Translations under genes and position numbers: made by a program | Shown: piece after piece, positions 55,324 through 63,308 of the stretch | How positions within the stretch are numbered: the first letter of the stretch is position 1 | How the letters are laid out: every line of letters begins with the position of its first letter | NCBI RefSeq assembly: GCF_013376005.1 | Contig: NZ_JABMJK010000010.1 | Coordinates: forward strand, 62,001-126,000 | DNA length: 64,000 nucleotides | Origin: Duganella sp. SG902 | Lineage (GTDB): Bacteria > Pseudomonadota > Gammaproteobacteria > Burkholderiales > Burkholderiaceae_D | Reading direction: 5' to 3' | The notes under the pieces: model-generated | Databases searched by the model: none | Told to the model about the DNA's origin: nothing | What the model saw: only the letters and a program-made list of their open reading frames with translations

Positions 55324-56102
55324 TATGGGATGGGGAAGGACATGGTGAGCGCGGTGCCGGCGCCGGGGGCGCTGGCGATATCGAACTGGCCGCCAGCCTC
55401 GCTGACGCGCTGGGCGATGCCGCGCAGGCCGCTGCCGCGCCGGGCCGCCGGCTGCGGCAGACCGACGCCGTTGTCGCGCACCGTCAGGCTCAGGCAGTGC
55501 TGGTGGCGGCACAGGCCCACGCGCACCTCCGACGCCTGCGCATGGCGTACGATATTGCTCAAGGATTCCTGCAGCACCCGGTACAGCGCCGTCTCGATGG
55601 CGATCGCGGCGGGGGCGGAGGCGGCAAATGCCGCCGGTTCCGCCTCCAGCCGGCAGCGGATGCCGCTCAGGCGCGAGAACTGATCGATCTGCTGCTGCAC
55701 CGCGCCTTCCAGCCCGTCCTGCAGCGCCTCGGCCGGCAAATCGTGGATGATGGCGCGCAGCGCGCGGGTGGCATACTGGATGCGGTCCTGCAGCTGCTCC
55801 AGCGGCGCGCGCAGACCGGGTTGACGGCCGCACAAGGCGGATAGGGCGCGCACGTCGTAGCCGAGCGCCAGCAGGTGCTGGCCGAGGTCGTCGTGCAGGT
55901 CGCGCGCGATGCGGCGGCGCTCATCGTCGCGCAGCGATTGCTGGCTGGCGTGCAGGCGCACGATCTGGCGCCGCGCCTCCGCCAGCGCGCGCGCGGCGTG
56001 GACGCGCTGGCGCCACCACAGCAGCAGGCAGGCGGCGCCAGCCAGCAGCAGCGCGCTGGCGCAAAGCGGATCGATCTGGAGGAGCGGCGGCGCGTATCTC
56101 AT
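55323..56102 (-). CDS. NarX/LiaS-type histidine kinase
   Basis: 259 residues: one membrane helix (about 12-32), a coiled linker, a HisKA_3 domain with RRRIARDLHDDLGQHLLALG (phospho-His) and HATPase with GSGLRGIAQRVSEAGG. These kinases normally phosphorylate LuxR-type regulators (NarL family); none is adjacent. Its coupling to the PAS-GGDEF gene suggests linked function. AGGA lies nine bases before ATG 56102. Confidence 0.9.
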   Translation of the reverse strand: MRYAPPLLQIDPLCASALLLAGAACLLLWWRQRVHAARALAEARRQIVRLHASQQSLRDDERRRIARDLHDDLGQHLLALGYDVRALSALCGRQPGLRAPLEQLQDRIQYATRALRAIIHDLPAEALQDGLEGAVQQQIDQFSRLSGIRCRLEAEPAAFAASAPAAIAIETALYRVLQESLSNIVRHAQASEVRVGLCRHQHCLSLTVRDNGVGLPQPAARRGSGLRGIAQRVSEAGGQFDIASAPGAGTALTMSFPIP

Positions 56103-56171
56103 GGTGTATCTTCCTGTGATGGATGACAACGTTGGCAAGCGTCCACGAGACAACATACCGTGCTTGCCTTT

Positions 56172-56212
56172 CGGAAGCATTGTGGAAAGTCAACTTTTGG
56201 TGATGCTTTCCG
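56172..56212. promoter_or_regulatory. imperfect nested inverted repeat upstream of queE
   Basis: CGGAAGCAT (56172-56180) faces ATGCTTTCCG (56203-56212) with a one-base bulge, and an inner AAAGT/CTTT pair is centred between them. TATAAT at 56231-56236 follows, so the dyad sits over the promoter of queE. Operator or leader structure cannot be distinguished. Confidence 0.35.
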
Positions 56213-56262
56213 GAAAACCGTGGCGTGGGATATAATTGAGGGTTGTCCTATCAGGAACTATC

Positions 56263-56898
56263 GTGACTTACAGCATCAAAGAGATTTTCTACACGTTGCA
56301 GGGCGAGGGCGCCCACGCCGGCCGTCCGGCCGTGTTCTGCCGCTTCTCCGGCTGCAACCTGTGGACCGGCCGCGAGAGCGACCGCGCCAGCGCCATCTGC
56401 CAGTTCTGCGATACCGACTTCGTTGGCACCGACGGCGAGGGCGGCGGCAAGTTCAAGACGCCGCGGGAACTGGCCGACACCATCAACGCGCTGTGGCCGG
56501 CCAGCTACACCGCCAGCAAGTACGTGGTGTTCACCGGTGGCGAGCCGCTGCTGCAGCTGGACAAGCCGCTGATCGACGCGATGCATGCGGCCGGCTTCAC
56601 CATCGCGATTGAAACCAACGGCACGCTGCCGGTGCCGGAAGGCGTGGACTGGATCTGCGTCAGCCCGAAAATGGGCTCGGAACTGGTGGTGAAGAAGGGC
56701 AGCGAGATCAAGGTGGTGATACCGCAGGCGAACCAGGACCTGTCGGTGTACGAGCAGCTGGACTTCGAGAACTTTTACGTGCAGGCCATGGACGGCCCGC
56801 TGGCTGAATTCAATACCAAACTGGCGATCGAAACCTGCAAGCGCAATCCGAAATGGAAACTGAGCCTGCAAACCCATAAACTTTTACAGATACCCTAA
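56263..56898 (+). CDS. queE: 7-carboxy-7-deazaguanine synthase
   Basis: 211 residues, a radical SAM enzyme of queuosine and 7-deazaguanine synthesis that converts carboxytetrahydropterin to CDG. The Fe-S cysteines follow the CX14CX2C spacing (GCNLWTG... to AICQFCDTDF), as described for Burkholderia QueE, rather than CX3CX2C. YTLQGEGAHAGRPAVFCRF and the GGEPLLQ motif are also typical. GTG 56263 is seven bases after AGGA. It is followed 3 bp later by queD. Confidence 0.94.
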   Translation: MTYSIKEIFYTLQGEGAHAGRPAVFCRFSGCNLWTGRESDRASAICQFCDTDFVGTDGEGGGKFKTPRELADTINALWPASYTASKYVVFTGGEPLLQLDKPLIDAMHAAGFTIAIETNGTLPVPEGVDWICVSPKMGSELVVKKGSEIKVVIPQANQDLSVYEQLDFENFYVQAMDGPLAEFNTKLAIETCKRNPKWKLSLQTHKLLQIP

Positions 56899-56901
56899 GC
56901 A

Positions 56902-57351
56902 ATGCTGACCATTACCCGCAAGCTGGAATTCGACGCCGGCCACCGCATTCCCGACCACAAGAGCCAGTGCCGCAACCTGCACGGCCACCGCTACACGCTG
57001 GAAATCACCCTGACCGGCAACGTCATCGACGTCGAGGGCAATTCCGACAACGGCATGATCATGGATTTCTCGGACATCAAGGCGCTGGCCAAGGAACACC
57101 TGGTCGACGTCTGGGACCACGCCTTCATCGTCTACGAGAAGGACGCGGCGGTGCGCGACTTCCTGGCCACGCTGCCGAACCACAAGACGGTGGTGATCGA
57201 CCGCATTCCGACCGTGGAAAACCTGGCCCAGGTGGCCTTCGGCATCCTGAAAGCCGCCTACAAGGACCGCTACGGCACCGGCCTGCACCTGCACAAGCTG
57301 GTGCTGCACGAAACCCCGAACTGCTGGGCCGAGATCACCGATGGTGACTGA
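56902..57351 (+). CDS. queD: 6-carboxytetrahydropterin synthase
   Basis: 149 residues of the PTPS family. It provides the QueE substrate from dihydroneopterin triphosphate. Zinc-binding histidines and the catalytic Cys are in FDAGHRIPDHKSQCRNLHGH; the later catalytic residues appear in VWDHAFIVYEKD and LHLHKLVLHETPNCWAE. It overlaps tadA by 11 bp. Confidence 0.94.
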   Translation: MLTITRKLEFDAGHRIPDHKSQCRNLHGHRYTLEITLTGNVIDVEGNSDNGMIMDFSDIKALAKEHLVDVWDHAFIVYEKDAAVRDFLATLPNHKTVVIDRIPTVENLAQVAFGILKAAYKDRYGTGLHLHKLVLHETPNCWAEITDGD

Positions 57352-57817
57352 CACGGCCTACATGCGGCTGGCGCTGGAGCAGGCGCGACAGGCGTGGGAC
57401 CTGGGCGAGGTGCCGGTGGGCGCCGTGGTCGTCAAGGATGGCGAGGTGATCGCGGTTGGCTGCAATCAGCCGATCGGCAGGCATGACCCCACCGCGCACG
57501 CCGAGATCGTCGCCTTGCGCGCCGCCGCTGAAAAGCTCGGCAACTACCGGCTGCCCGGTTGCGAGCTGTATGTCACGCTGGAGCCATGCGTCATGTGCTC
57601 CGGCGCCATGATGCACGCGCGCCTGGCCAAGGTGGTGTACGGCGCCGCCGATCCGAAAACCGGCGCCTGCGGCTCGGTGGTCAACCTGTTTGAACAGGAA
57701 CAGCTGAACCATCACACGGAAATCGAGGGAGGCGTCATGGCCGAGGAGTGCGGCGCTATGCTGAAGAGCTTCTTTGCCGCGCGCCGTGCGGCGGCCCGGC
57801 GCGCCACGCCGGAATAA
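57341..57817 (+). CDS. tadA: tRNA-specific adenosine deaminase
   Basis: 158 residues. Makes inosine at wobble position 34 of tRNA-Arg(ACG). The deaminase zinc site is complete: HAEIVALRAA with the proton-shuttling Glu, and PCVMCSGAMMHARL for the two cysteines. The C-terminal FFAARRAAARR tail is basic, as usual for RNA binding. It is coupled to queD, so this small operon carries two anticodon position-34 modification activities. Confidence 0.94.
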   Translation: MVTDTAYMRLALEQARQAWDLGEVPVGAVVVKDGEVIAVGCNQPIGRHDPTAHAEIVALRAAAEKLGNYRLPGCELYVTLEPCVMCSGAMMHARLAKVVYGAADPKTGACGSVVNLFEQEQLNHHTEIEGGVMAEECGAMLKSFFAARRAAARRATPE

Positions 57818-57852
57818 AAATGGTATGCTGAATCCCGGGTTTGATCTGGGAG

Positions 57853-58800
57853 ATGGTCTTGGCTACGGCGCACGCAAACGGCATCACGATTGCCTACGAA
57901 ACCAGCGGTAATCCGCTCGATCCGCCGGTGCTGCTGATCATGGGGCTGGGCATGCAATTGATCGCCTGGCCGCAGGATCTGGTCGACGGCCTGGTCGAGC
58001 AGGGCTATTACGTGATCCGGTTCGACAACCGGGATATCGGCCTGTCCAGCAAACTTGGTCAGCATAAAAAGCCCAATCTGATGTGGGCTTACCTTAAGGC
58101 GCTGGCCGGTCTGAAGCCATCGGCCGCCTACACCCTCAACGACATGGCCGACGACGCGCTCGGCTTGCTCGATGCGCTGGGCGTCCCGCGCGCGCACGTG
58201 GTGGGCGCTTCCATGGGCGGCATGATCGCGCAGATTTTCGCCGCGCGCCACGCCAACCGCACGCTCAGCCTCACTTCCATCATGTCCAGCAGCGGCAGGC
58301 GCGGCTTGCCGGGGCCGACCGCCGCCGCGCGCGGCGCGATGATGCGCCAGGCCGATCCCGACGACCGCCAGGCGGTCATCGACCGCGCGCTCGGGGTGTA
58401 CCGGGTGATCGGCAGCCCGTCGTATCCCACGCCGGAACGCACGCTGCGCGCCAATATCGAGCGCGCCATCGAGCGCGGCGCCAATCCGGACGGGGTGGCG
58501 CGGCAGATGATCGCCATCCTCGCCTCGGGCGACCGCACGCCGCTGCTGCGCAGGATACGCTGTCCGTCGCTGGTGATCCACGGCGCGGCCGACGCGCTGG
58601 TGCCGGTGGCCTGCGGGGTCGATACGGCGCAAGCCATTCCGGGCGCGCGCCTGCACGTGATCGAGGGCATGGGCCACGACTTGCCGCAGCAGCTGACCGA
58701 GCGCCTGCTTGCCTTGCTCGACCAACACCTGCGCGGTAATATGACGGCGGAACTTCCTCCGCTCGCCGCGCACCGTGCGGGCAGCGGCACCCATCCATGA
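57853..58800 (+). CDS. alpha/beta hydrolase
   Basis: About 315 residues. The nucleophile elbow is GASMGGMIAQ (Ser), the acid is probably in VIHGAADALVPV and the His in EGMGHDLPQQ. The oxyanion region is MGLGMQLIAWPQDLVDGL, a form common in aromatase/esterase-like hydrolases. Substrate unknown. Start is ambiguous: TTG 57841, ATG 57853, or TTG 57859, the last best spaced from GGGAG. Confidence 0.9.
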   Translation: MVLATAHANGITIAYETSGNPLDPPVLLIMGLGMQLIAWPQDLVDGLVEQGYYVIRFDNRDIGLSSKLGQHKKPNLMWAYLKALAGLKPSAAYTLNDMADDALGLLDALGVPRAHVVGASMGGMIAQIFAARHANRTLSLTSIMSSSGRRGLPGPTAAARGAMMRQADPDDRQAVIDRALGVYRVIGSPSYPTPERTLRANIERAIERGANPDGVARQMIAILASGDRTPLLRRIRCPSLVIHGAADALVPVACGVDTAQAIPGARLHVIEGMGHDLPQQLTERLLALLDQHLRGNMTAELPPLAAHRAGSGTHP

Positions 58801-58810
58801 CAGAGGTATT

Positions 58811-59731
58811 TTGAGTACGACGAAAATCGGCATCGCCATCGCCGCGCCCAGCGGCCGCCCCATGGACATTGAGGCCTACAAACTGGGCGTGCAGCGCCTG
58901 CAACAGCAGGGCTACCTGGTCCACGACTATTACGACGACGATCAGAAATTCCAGCGCTTCGGCGGCTCGGACGCGTGGCGCCTGGCGCAACTGAACGCGG
59001 CCGCCGCCGACCCGGAGGTGCGGGTGGTGATCGCCTTGCGCGGCTCGTACGGCATGTCGCGCCTGCTGCCGTCGATCGATTTCCACAAGATGGCGGACAG
59101 CGGCAAGCTGTTTGTCGGCTACAGCGACTTCACGGCCTTCCAGATGCCGCTGTGGAAGCAAACCGGCCGTGTCAGCTTTGCCGGGCCGATGATGTGCGAC
59201 GACTTTATCCGTCCCGATCCGGTGCCGTACACGCTGAACCAGTTCTGGGATTGTCTGCGCGGCCCGGTGCACAAGGTGCGCGGCGCGGTGGCGGACGGCG
59301 GGGCGGACAACCCGCTGGTCGATGTCAGCGGCAGGCTGTGGGGCGGCAATCTGGCCATGATGGTCAGCCTGCTCGGCACGCCATATTTCGAGGCACCGGC
59401 GCGCGGCATCTGTTTTATGGAGGATATCAGCGAGCATCCTTACCGCGTCGAGCGCATGGTGCTGCAGCTGTTCTATGCCGGCGCGCTGGATGGCCAGCAG
59501 GCGCTGGTGCTAGGCGATTTCTCGGGTTACAAGCTGACCCCGCAGGATAATGGCTACGATTTCGAGGCCATGCTGGCCTACCTGCGTTCGCGCCTGCCGA
59601 TGCCGGTGCTGACCGGGCTGCCGTTCGGCCACATCAAGGAGCGCGCCACGCTGCCGTATGGCGGCATGGCGCATCTGGTGTCGGACGCGCGCGGTTTCGA
59701 TCTGACGATCAGCGACTATCCGACGCTGTAA
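58811..59731 (+). CDS. LD-carboxypeptidase (peptidase S66)
   Basis: 306 residues. S66 enzymes trim D-Ala from muropeptide tetrapeptides during peptidoglycan recycling in the cytoplasm. The nucleophile Ser is in ALRGSYGMSRLLP, and the Glu and His of the S66 triad are in the later part, with PFGHIKERATLPYG. No signal peptide. Start TTG 58811 is four bases after AGAGG; the frame is open to 58775 but inside the hydrolase gene. It ends directly against the convergent hypothetical gene. Confidence 0.9.
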   Translation: MSTTKIGIAIAAPSGRPMDIEAYKLGVQRLQQQGYLVHDYYDDDQKFQRFGGSDAWRLAQLNAAAADPEVRVVIALRGSYGMSRLLPSIDFHKMADSGKLFVGYSDFTAFQMPLWKQTGRVSFAGPMMCDDFIRPDPVPYTLNQFWDCLRGPVHKVRGAVADGGADNPLVDVSGRLWGGNLAMMVSLLGTPYFEAPARGICFMEDISEHPYRVERMVLQLFYAGALDGQQALVLGDFSGYKLTPQDNGYDFEAMLAYLRSRLPMPVLTGLPFGHIKERATLPYGGMAHLVSDARGFDLTISDYPTL

Positions 59732-60223
59732 TCACTGCAGACGGCGCACGCGCGGCGCCTGGTTGGTGCCTTCGATCTCCAAGAACATGGTGCCGATGGC
59801 GTTGCGCGTGATCTTCACCTTGGGATTTTCAGTTTCCATGACCGAGCCGACGCTGTCGTCCGCCACGCGCCAGACCTGGCCGTTGGCCAGGCGGAACTGG
59901 GTAGTCGGGCCCCAGCCGTCAATGCGGCCGAGCAGGGTGCTTTCGATGAAGTTGGGCTCGTCCGCCTTGCGCATCTGGGTGGCGGACAGGCCGAAGTTGG
60001 CGGCCGGCGTGGCGGCAGCCGCAACCGGAGCAGCCGGCGCAGTTGGTGCGGCTGGCACGGCCGCTGGCGTTGCCGCCCGGGCGGCAGCGGCGCCGGCCAC
60101 AGGAATCGCATCGTAGCAAGCTACGCGGCTGGCGATATCGGGAATGGCGCGGCAGCGCAGCAGGTCGGCGTCGGCGGCCGTGGCGGCGCCGGATGCCGCC
60201 AGCAAAAGAAGCAAAGCTTTCAT
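59732..60223 (-). CDS. secreted hypothetical protein with Ala/Pro linker
   Basis: 163 residues: a signal peptide (LLLLLAASGAATA), a short Cys-containing segment LLRCRAIPDIASRVACYDAI reminiscent of the N-terminal Cys pair of VasI-like periplasmic proteins, an Ala/Pro linker (about 45-75), and a C-terminal beta domain with TTQFRLANGQVWRVADDSV. The overall design recurs in betaproteobacterial envelope proteins; function unknown. Confidence 0.75.
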   Translation of the reverse strand: MKALLLLLAASGAATAADADLLRCRAIPDIASRVACYDAIPVAGAAAARAATPAAVPAAPTAPAAPVAAAATPAANFGLSATQMRKADEPNFIESTLLGRIDGWGPTTQFRLANGQVWRVADDSVGSVMETENPKVKITRNAIGTMFLEIEGTNQAPRVRRLQ

Positions 60224-60299
60224 CGAATTCTTTCCAGGTTGGGGGCGCCAAGGTCGGGGCGCCGCGAACGCGGATTATACGATGCCGGGAACCGGACAT

Positions 60300-60330
60300 A
60301 AAAAAGCCCGCCGCGTTGCTGGGGCGGGCT
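60300..60330 (-). terminator. Rho-independent terminator of the PEP-CTERM gene
   Basis: AGCCCGCC (60305-60312) and GGCGGGCT (60323-60330) pair perfectly. On the minus strand the hairpin is followed by a run of T (60300-60305). It lies 18 bp after the PEP-CTERM stop codon. Confidence 0.85.
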
Positions 60331-60347
60331 CAACGGACGGAAGTGTA

Positions 60348-61223
60348 TTACGCTTGCTTGCGACGGCGCGCGGCCCAGCCGACCAAGCCAAGACCGCCCA
60401 ACAGCATTGCGTAGGTGGTCGGCTCAGGGACCGGGGCGGCGGTCAGGATGTAGTCGTAGCCGATGTTGATTTCCTTGTTGTTGGCAAGGGAAGCAAAACG
60501 GTAGCCGAGGGCGATTACGCCATCGCCATCGCCATCGTTATGCGGCGTACCGCTCAGCAGGTAGGGGTCGGTTTGCCAGTTGCTGTACACGGTGGCTTCC
60601 GCCGACCAGCCGCCAGTGCTGCTCAGCGTGATGCTGTAACCCGTGCCTGGCCCGGTCGCCATCACTTCCGCGCCGACGCCCTGCGACAGGATGGAATTCA
60701 TGGTGTTGTAGCTGCCATAACCCGCGAAGTCCTGGTCGGGGTCGAAGCCCACCGCGTAGGCAAGGTTGTTCAGCGTGCCGCCCGAAACGTTCTTCAGCAC
60801 GACGCTGGTGTGGATCACGTTCGAGTCCAGGTCAAACGTGATGGTCTGCGACACCTTCAATCCCTGGTAGGTGCCGCCGGAGCTGATGATGAAGGCGGTG
60901 CCCGATGCGGTCACGTTCGATGTGCTGGTGTTGAACGGGTTGTACGCGCTGCCGGCGCCCGCGTTGTCCCACAAACTGTTGACGCCGATCGAGTAAAAAG
61001 CGAACGACGTGCCCGGCACCAGGAAGTCCGGCGCGTTGGTGAAATTACCAGTGCCGGTAGGGTCGAATTTCAGGCCGAGATTGTTACCAAAGTCGATCAA
61101 GGCGCCATTATGGCCGACACCCACCTGCAGGTAGTCGCCGGCCACTGTGACGTCAGCCATCGCGGTTTGTGCCCCCATCAGCAGGACTGCCGATAGCACC
61201 GCTTTGCGTAGAGTATTTTTCAC
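60348..61223 (-). CDS. PEP-CTERM sorting domain protein
   Basis: 291 residues: a signal peptide (VLSAVLLMGAQTAMA), an extracellular beta-rich domain with many Asn/Gly/Thr (DYLQVGVGHNGALIDFGNN), and the C-terminal signal VPEPTTYAMLLGG followed by the basic AARRRKQA. It is the second exosortase substrate in the window. Start is GTG at 61223 with GGGGGTGA upstream. Function unknown. Confidence 0.88.
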   Translation of the reverse strand: MKNTLRKAVLSAVLLMGAQTAMADVTVAGDYLQVGVGHNGALIDFGNNLGLKFDPTGTGNFTNAPDFLVPGTSFAFYSIGVNSLWDNAGAGSAYNPFNTSTSNVTASGTAFIISSGGTYQGLKVSQTITFDLDSNVIHTSVVLKNVSGGTLNNLAYAVGFDPDQDFAGYGSYNTMNSILSQGVGAEVMATGPGTGYSITLSSTGGWSAEATVYSNWQTDPYLLSGTPHNDGDGDGVIALGYRFASLANNKEINIGYDYILTAAPVPEPTTYAMLLGGLGLVGWAARRRKQA

Positions 61224-61700
61224 TGCTCACCCCCGTTTTAAGGATTAGTGTTAGTAGAGTAGTTATGCCATCGATAAACGCCCGATGACGCAACACGCAG
61301 GTGCCCTAGGAGAGAGGCGCGAGGTGGATACCGCGACAGGTCTACGCCCGTCTACAAGTTATCAAACCGGCTAGTGAAATTTTCATGTACGAACTTTGTT
61401 TTACATATTACAACTCAAATATAGTAATTACAACGAAATAAATAGCTTGTCCCGGCCTCCCAACGGCGTCTCAGGGGCGTCGCTAGCCAAACGATAGCGC
61501 CGCACTGTCTCCTTTTTGCACAATCTGGTGCTCCGCCCGATTTTGAGTGGGTGTCCCCGCGACGGCGGATCCTAAGCCCTTGAATTAGCGGATATAAATG
61601 CCGAATGGCTACGGCCTTATGCGAGGGGGCGCCGGGGGAGTGTATAATCGAGGGTTTCCGCTTAACCGCATGATTTAATTCAGAAAAGCTCACTTCACCA
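61224..61700. other. 477-bp intergenic region between the PEP-CTERM and ABC-F genes
   Basis: No coding sequence is supported; a minus-strand frame 61415-61783 has no recognisable features and overlaps the ABC-F start. The part 61380-61445 is clearly AT-rich compared with the rest of the window. TATAAT at 61643-61648 probably serves the ABC-F gene. No riboswitch or tRNA could be recognised. Confidence 0.7.
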
Positions 61701-63302
61701 ATGCTAAGTACAGCAAATATCACGATGCAGTTCGGCGCCAAGCCGTTGTTTGAAAATATCTCCGTCAAGTTCGGCGACGGCAACCGTTATGGCCTGATCG
61801 GCGCCAACGGTTGTGGCAAGTCCACTTTCATGAAAATCCTCGGCGGCGATCTGGAGCCGTCGGCCGGCAACGTGATGCTGGATGTGAATGAGCGCCTCGG
61901 CAAGCTGCGCCAGGACCAGTTCGCCTACGAAGAGATGCGCGTGCTGGACGTGGTGATGATGGGCCACACCGAGATGTGGGCCGCGATCCAGGAACGCGAC
62001 GCCATCTACGCCAACCCGGACGCCACCGACGACGATTACATGAAGGCCGCCGACCTGGAAGGCAAGGTCGCCGAGTATGACGGCTACACCGCCGAGGCGC
62101 GCGCCGGCGAGCTGTTGCTGGGCGTGGGCATTTCGATCGACCTGCACCAGGGCCCGATGAGCGCCGTGTCGCCCGGCTGGAAGCTGCGCGTGCTGCTGGC
62201 GCAGGCGCTGTTCTCGAATCCGGACATCCTGCTGCTCGACGAACCGACCAATAACCTGGACATCAACACCATCCGCTGGCTGGAGGACGTGCTCAACGAA
62301 CGCAACTCCACCATGATCATCATCTCCCACGACCGCCACTTCCTGAACCAGGTGTGCACCCACGTGGCCGACATGGATTACGGCACGCTGAAGATCTACC
62401 CGGGCAATTACGACGACTACATGCTGGCCTCGACCCAGGCCCGCAACCAGCAGTTGGCCAACAACGCCAAGGCGAAAGAGAAGGTCGCCGAGCTGCAGGA
62501 ATTCGTGCGCCGCTTCTCGGCCAACAAGTCCAAGGCCCGCCAAGCCACTTCGCGCGCCAAGATGATCGACAAGATCAAGGTCGAGGACATCAAGCCGTCC
62601 TCGCGCGCCTATCCGTTCGTGCGCTTCGAGGGCGAGAAGAAGCTGCACCGCCTGGCGGTGGAGGCTGAAGGCCTGAGCAAGAAATACGACCGCCAGCTGT
62701 TCAACAACTTCAACATCATGGTGGAAGCGGGCGAGCGCATCGCGATCATCGGCGCCAACGGCGCCGGTAAGACCACGCTGCTGCGCTGCATCGGCGGCGC
62801 CGATATCACCGGCCTCAACGCCGACCACGGCACCGTGAAGTGGGCGGAGAACGCCAACGTCGGCTACATGCCGCAGGATCCGACCGAGGACTTCGCCACC
62901 GACATCAACCTGACCGACTGGATGGGCAAGTGGACCAAGGAAGGCGACGACGACCAGGCCGTGCGCTCCATCCTGGGCCGCCTGCTGTTCGGCGGCGACG
63001 AGGTGAAGAAGTCGGTGCGCGTGCTGTCCGGCGGCGAGAAGGGCCGCATGATGTACGGCAAACTGATGCTGGGCCGTCACAACGTGCTGCTGCTCGATGA
63101 ACCGACCAACCACATGGACATGGAATCGATCGAGTCGCTCAACATCGCGCTGGAAAAATATGCCGGCACCCTGATCTTCGTGTCGCACGACCGTGAATTC
63201 GTGTCGTCGCTGGCCAACCGCATCATCGAGATCAAGGAAAATGAAGTCGTCGATTTCCGCGGCGGCTATGAAGAGTATCTGACCAGCCAGGGTATCGCCT
63301 AA
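61701..63302 (+). CDS. ABC-F family ATPase (YbiT type)
   Basis: 533 residues with two ATPase domains and no membrane helices, so a ribosome-associated ABC-F protein. Walker A motifs are GANGCGKST (about 34) and GANGAGKTT; Walker B are LLLDEPTNNLD and LLLDEPTNHMD; signatures are SPGWKLRVLLAQAL (the unusual form of YbiT) and LSGGEKGRMMYG. The interdomain linker ANKSKARQATSRAKMIDKI is basic. It probably acts on stalled or starting ribosomes. The nadA start follows 6 bp after its stop. Confidence 0.94.
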   Translation: MLSTANITMQFGAKPLFENISVKFGDGNRYGLIGANGCGKSTFMKILGGDLEPSAGNVMLDVNERLGKLRQDQFAYEEMRVLDVVMMGHTEMWAAIQERDAIYANPDATDDDYMKAADLEGKVAEYDGYTAEARAGELLLGVGISIDLHQGPMSAVSPGWKLRVLLAQALFSNPDILLLDEPTNNLDINTIRWLEDVLNERNSTMIIISHDRHFLNQVCTHVADMDYGTLKIYPGNYDDYMLASTQARNQQLANNAKAKEKVAELQEFVRRFSANKSKARQATSRAKMIDKIKVEDIKPSSRAYPFVRFEGEKKLHRLAVEAEGLSKKYDRQLFNNFNIMVEAGERIAIIGANGAGKTTLLRCIGGADITGLNADHGTVKWAENANVGYMPQDPTEDFATDINLTDWMGKWTKEGDDDQAVRSILGRLLFGGDEVKKSVRVLSGGEKGRMMYGKLMLGRHNVLLLDEPTNHMDMESIESLNIALEKYAGTLIFVSHDREFVSSLANRIIEIKENEVVDFRGGYEEYLTSQGIA

Positions 63303-63308
63303 GCCATC

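Noticed and set aside
56103..56262. Possible preQ1 riboswitch in front of queE.
   Set aside because: No preQ1-type short pseudoknot pattern was seen; only an imperfect dyad and a TATAAT box.
61224..61440. Possible GEMM (c-di-GMP) riboswitch, considered because of the many GGDEF genes.
   Set aside because: The conserved GEMM core sequences could not be found on either strand.
61415..61783. A minus-strand frame across the intergenic region before the ABC-F gene.
   Set aside because: No recognisable features or ribosome binding site, and it overlaps the well-supported ABC-F start.
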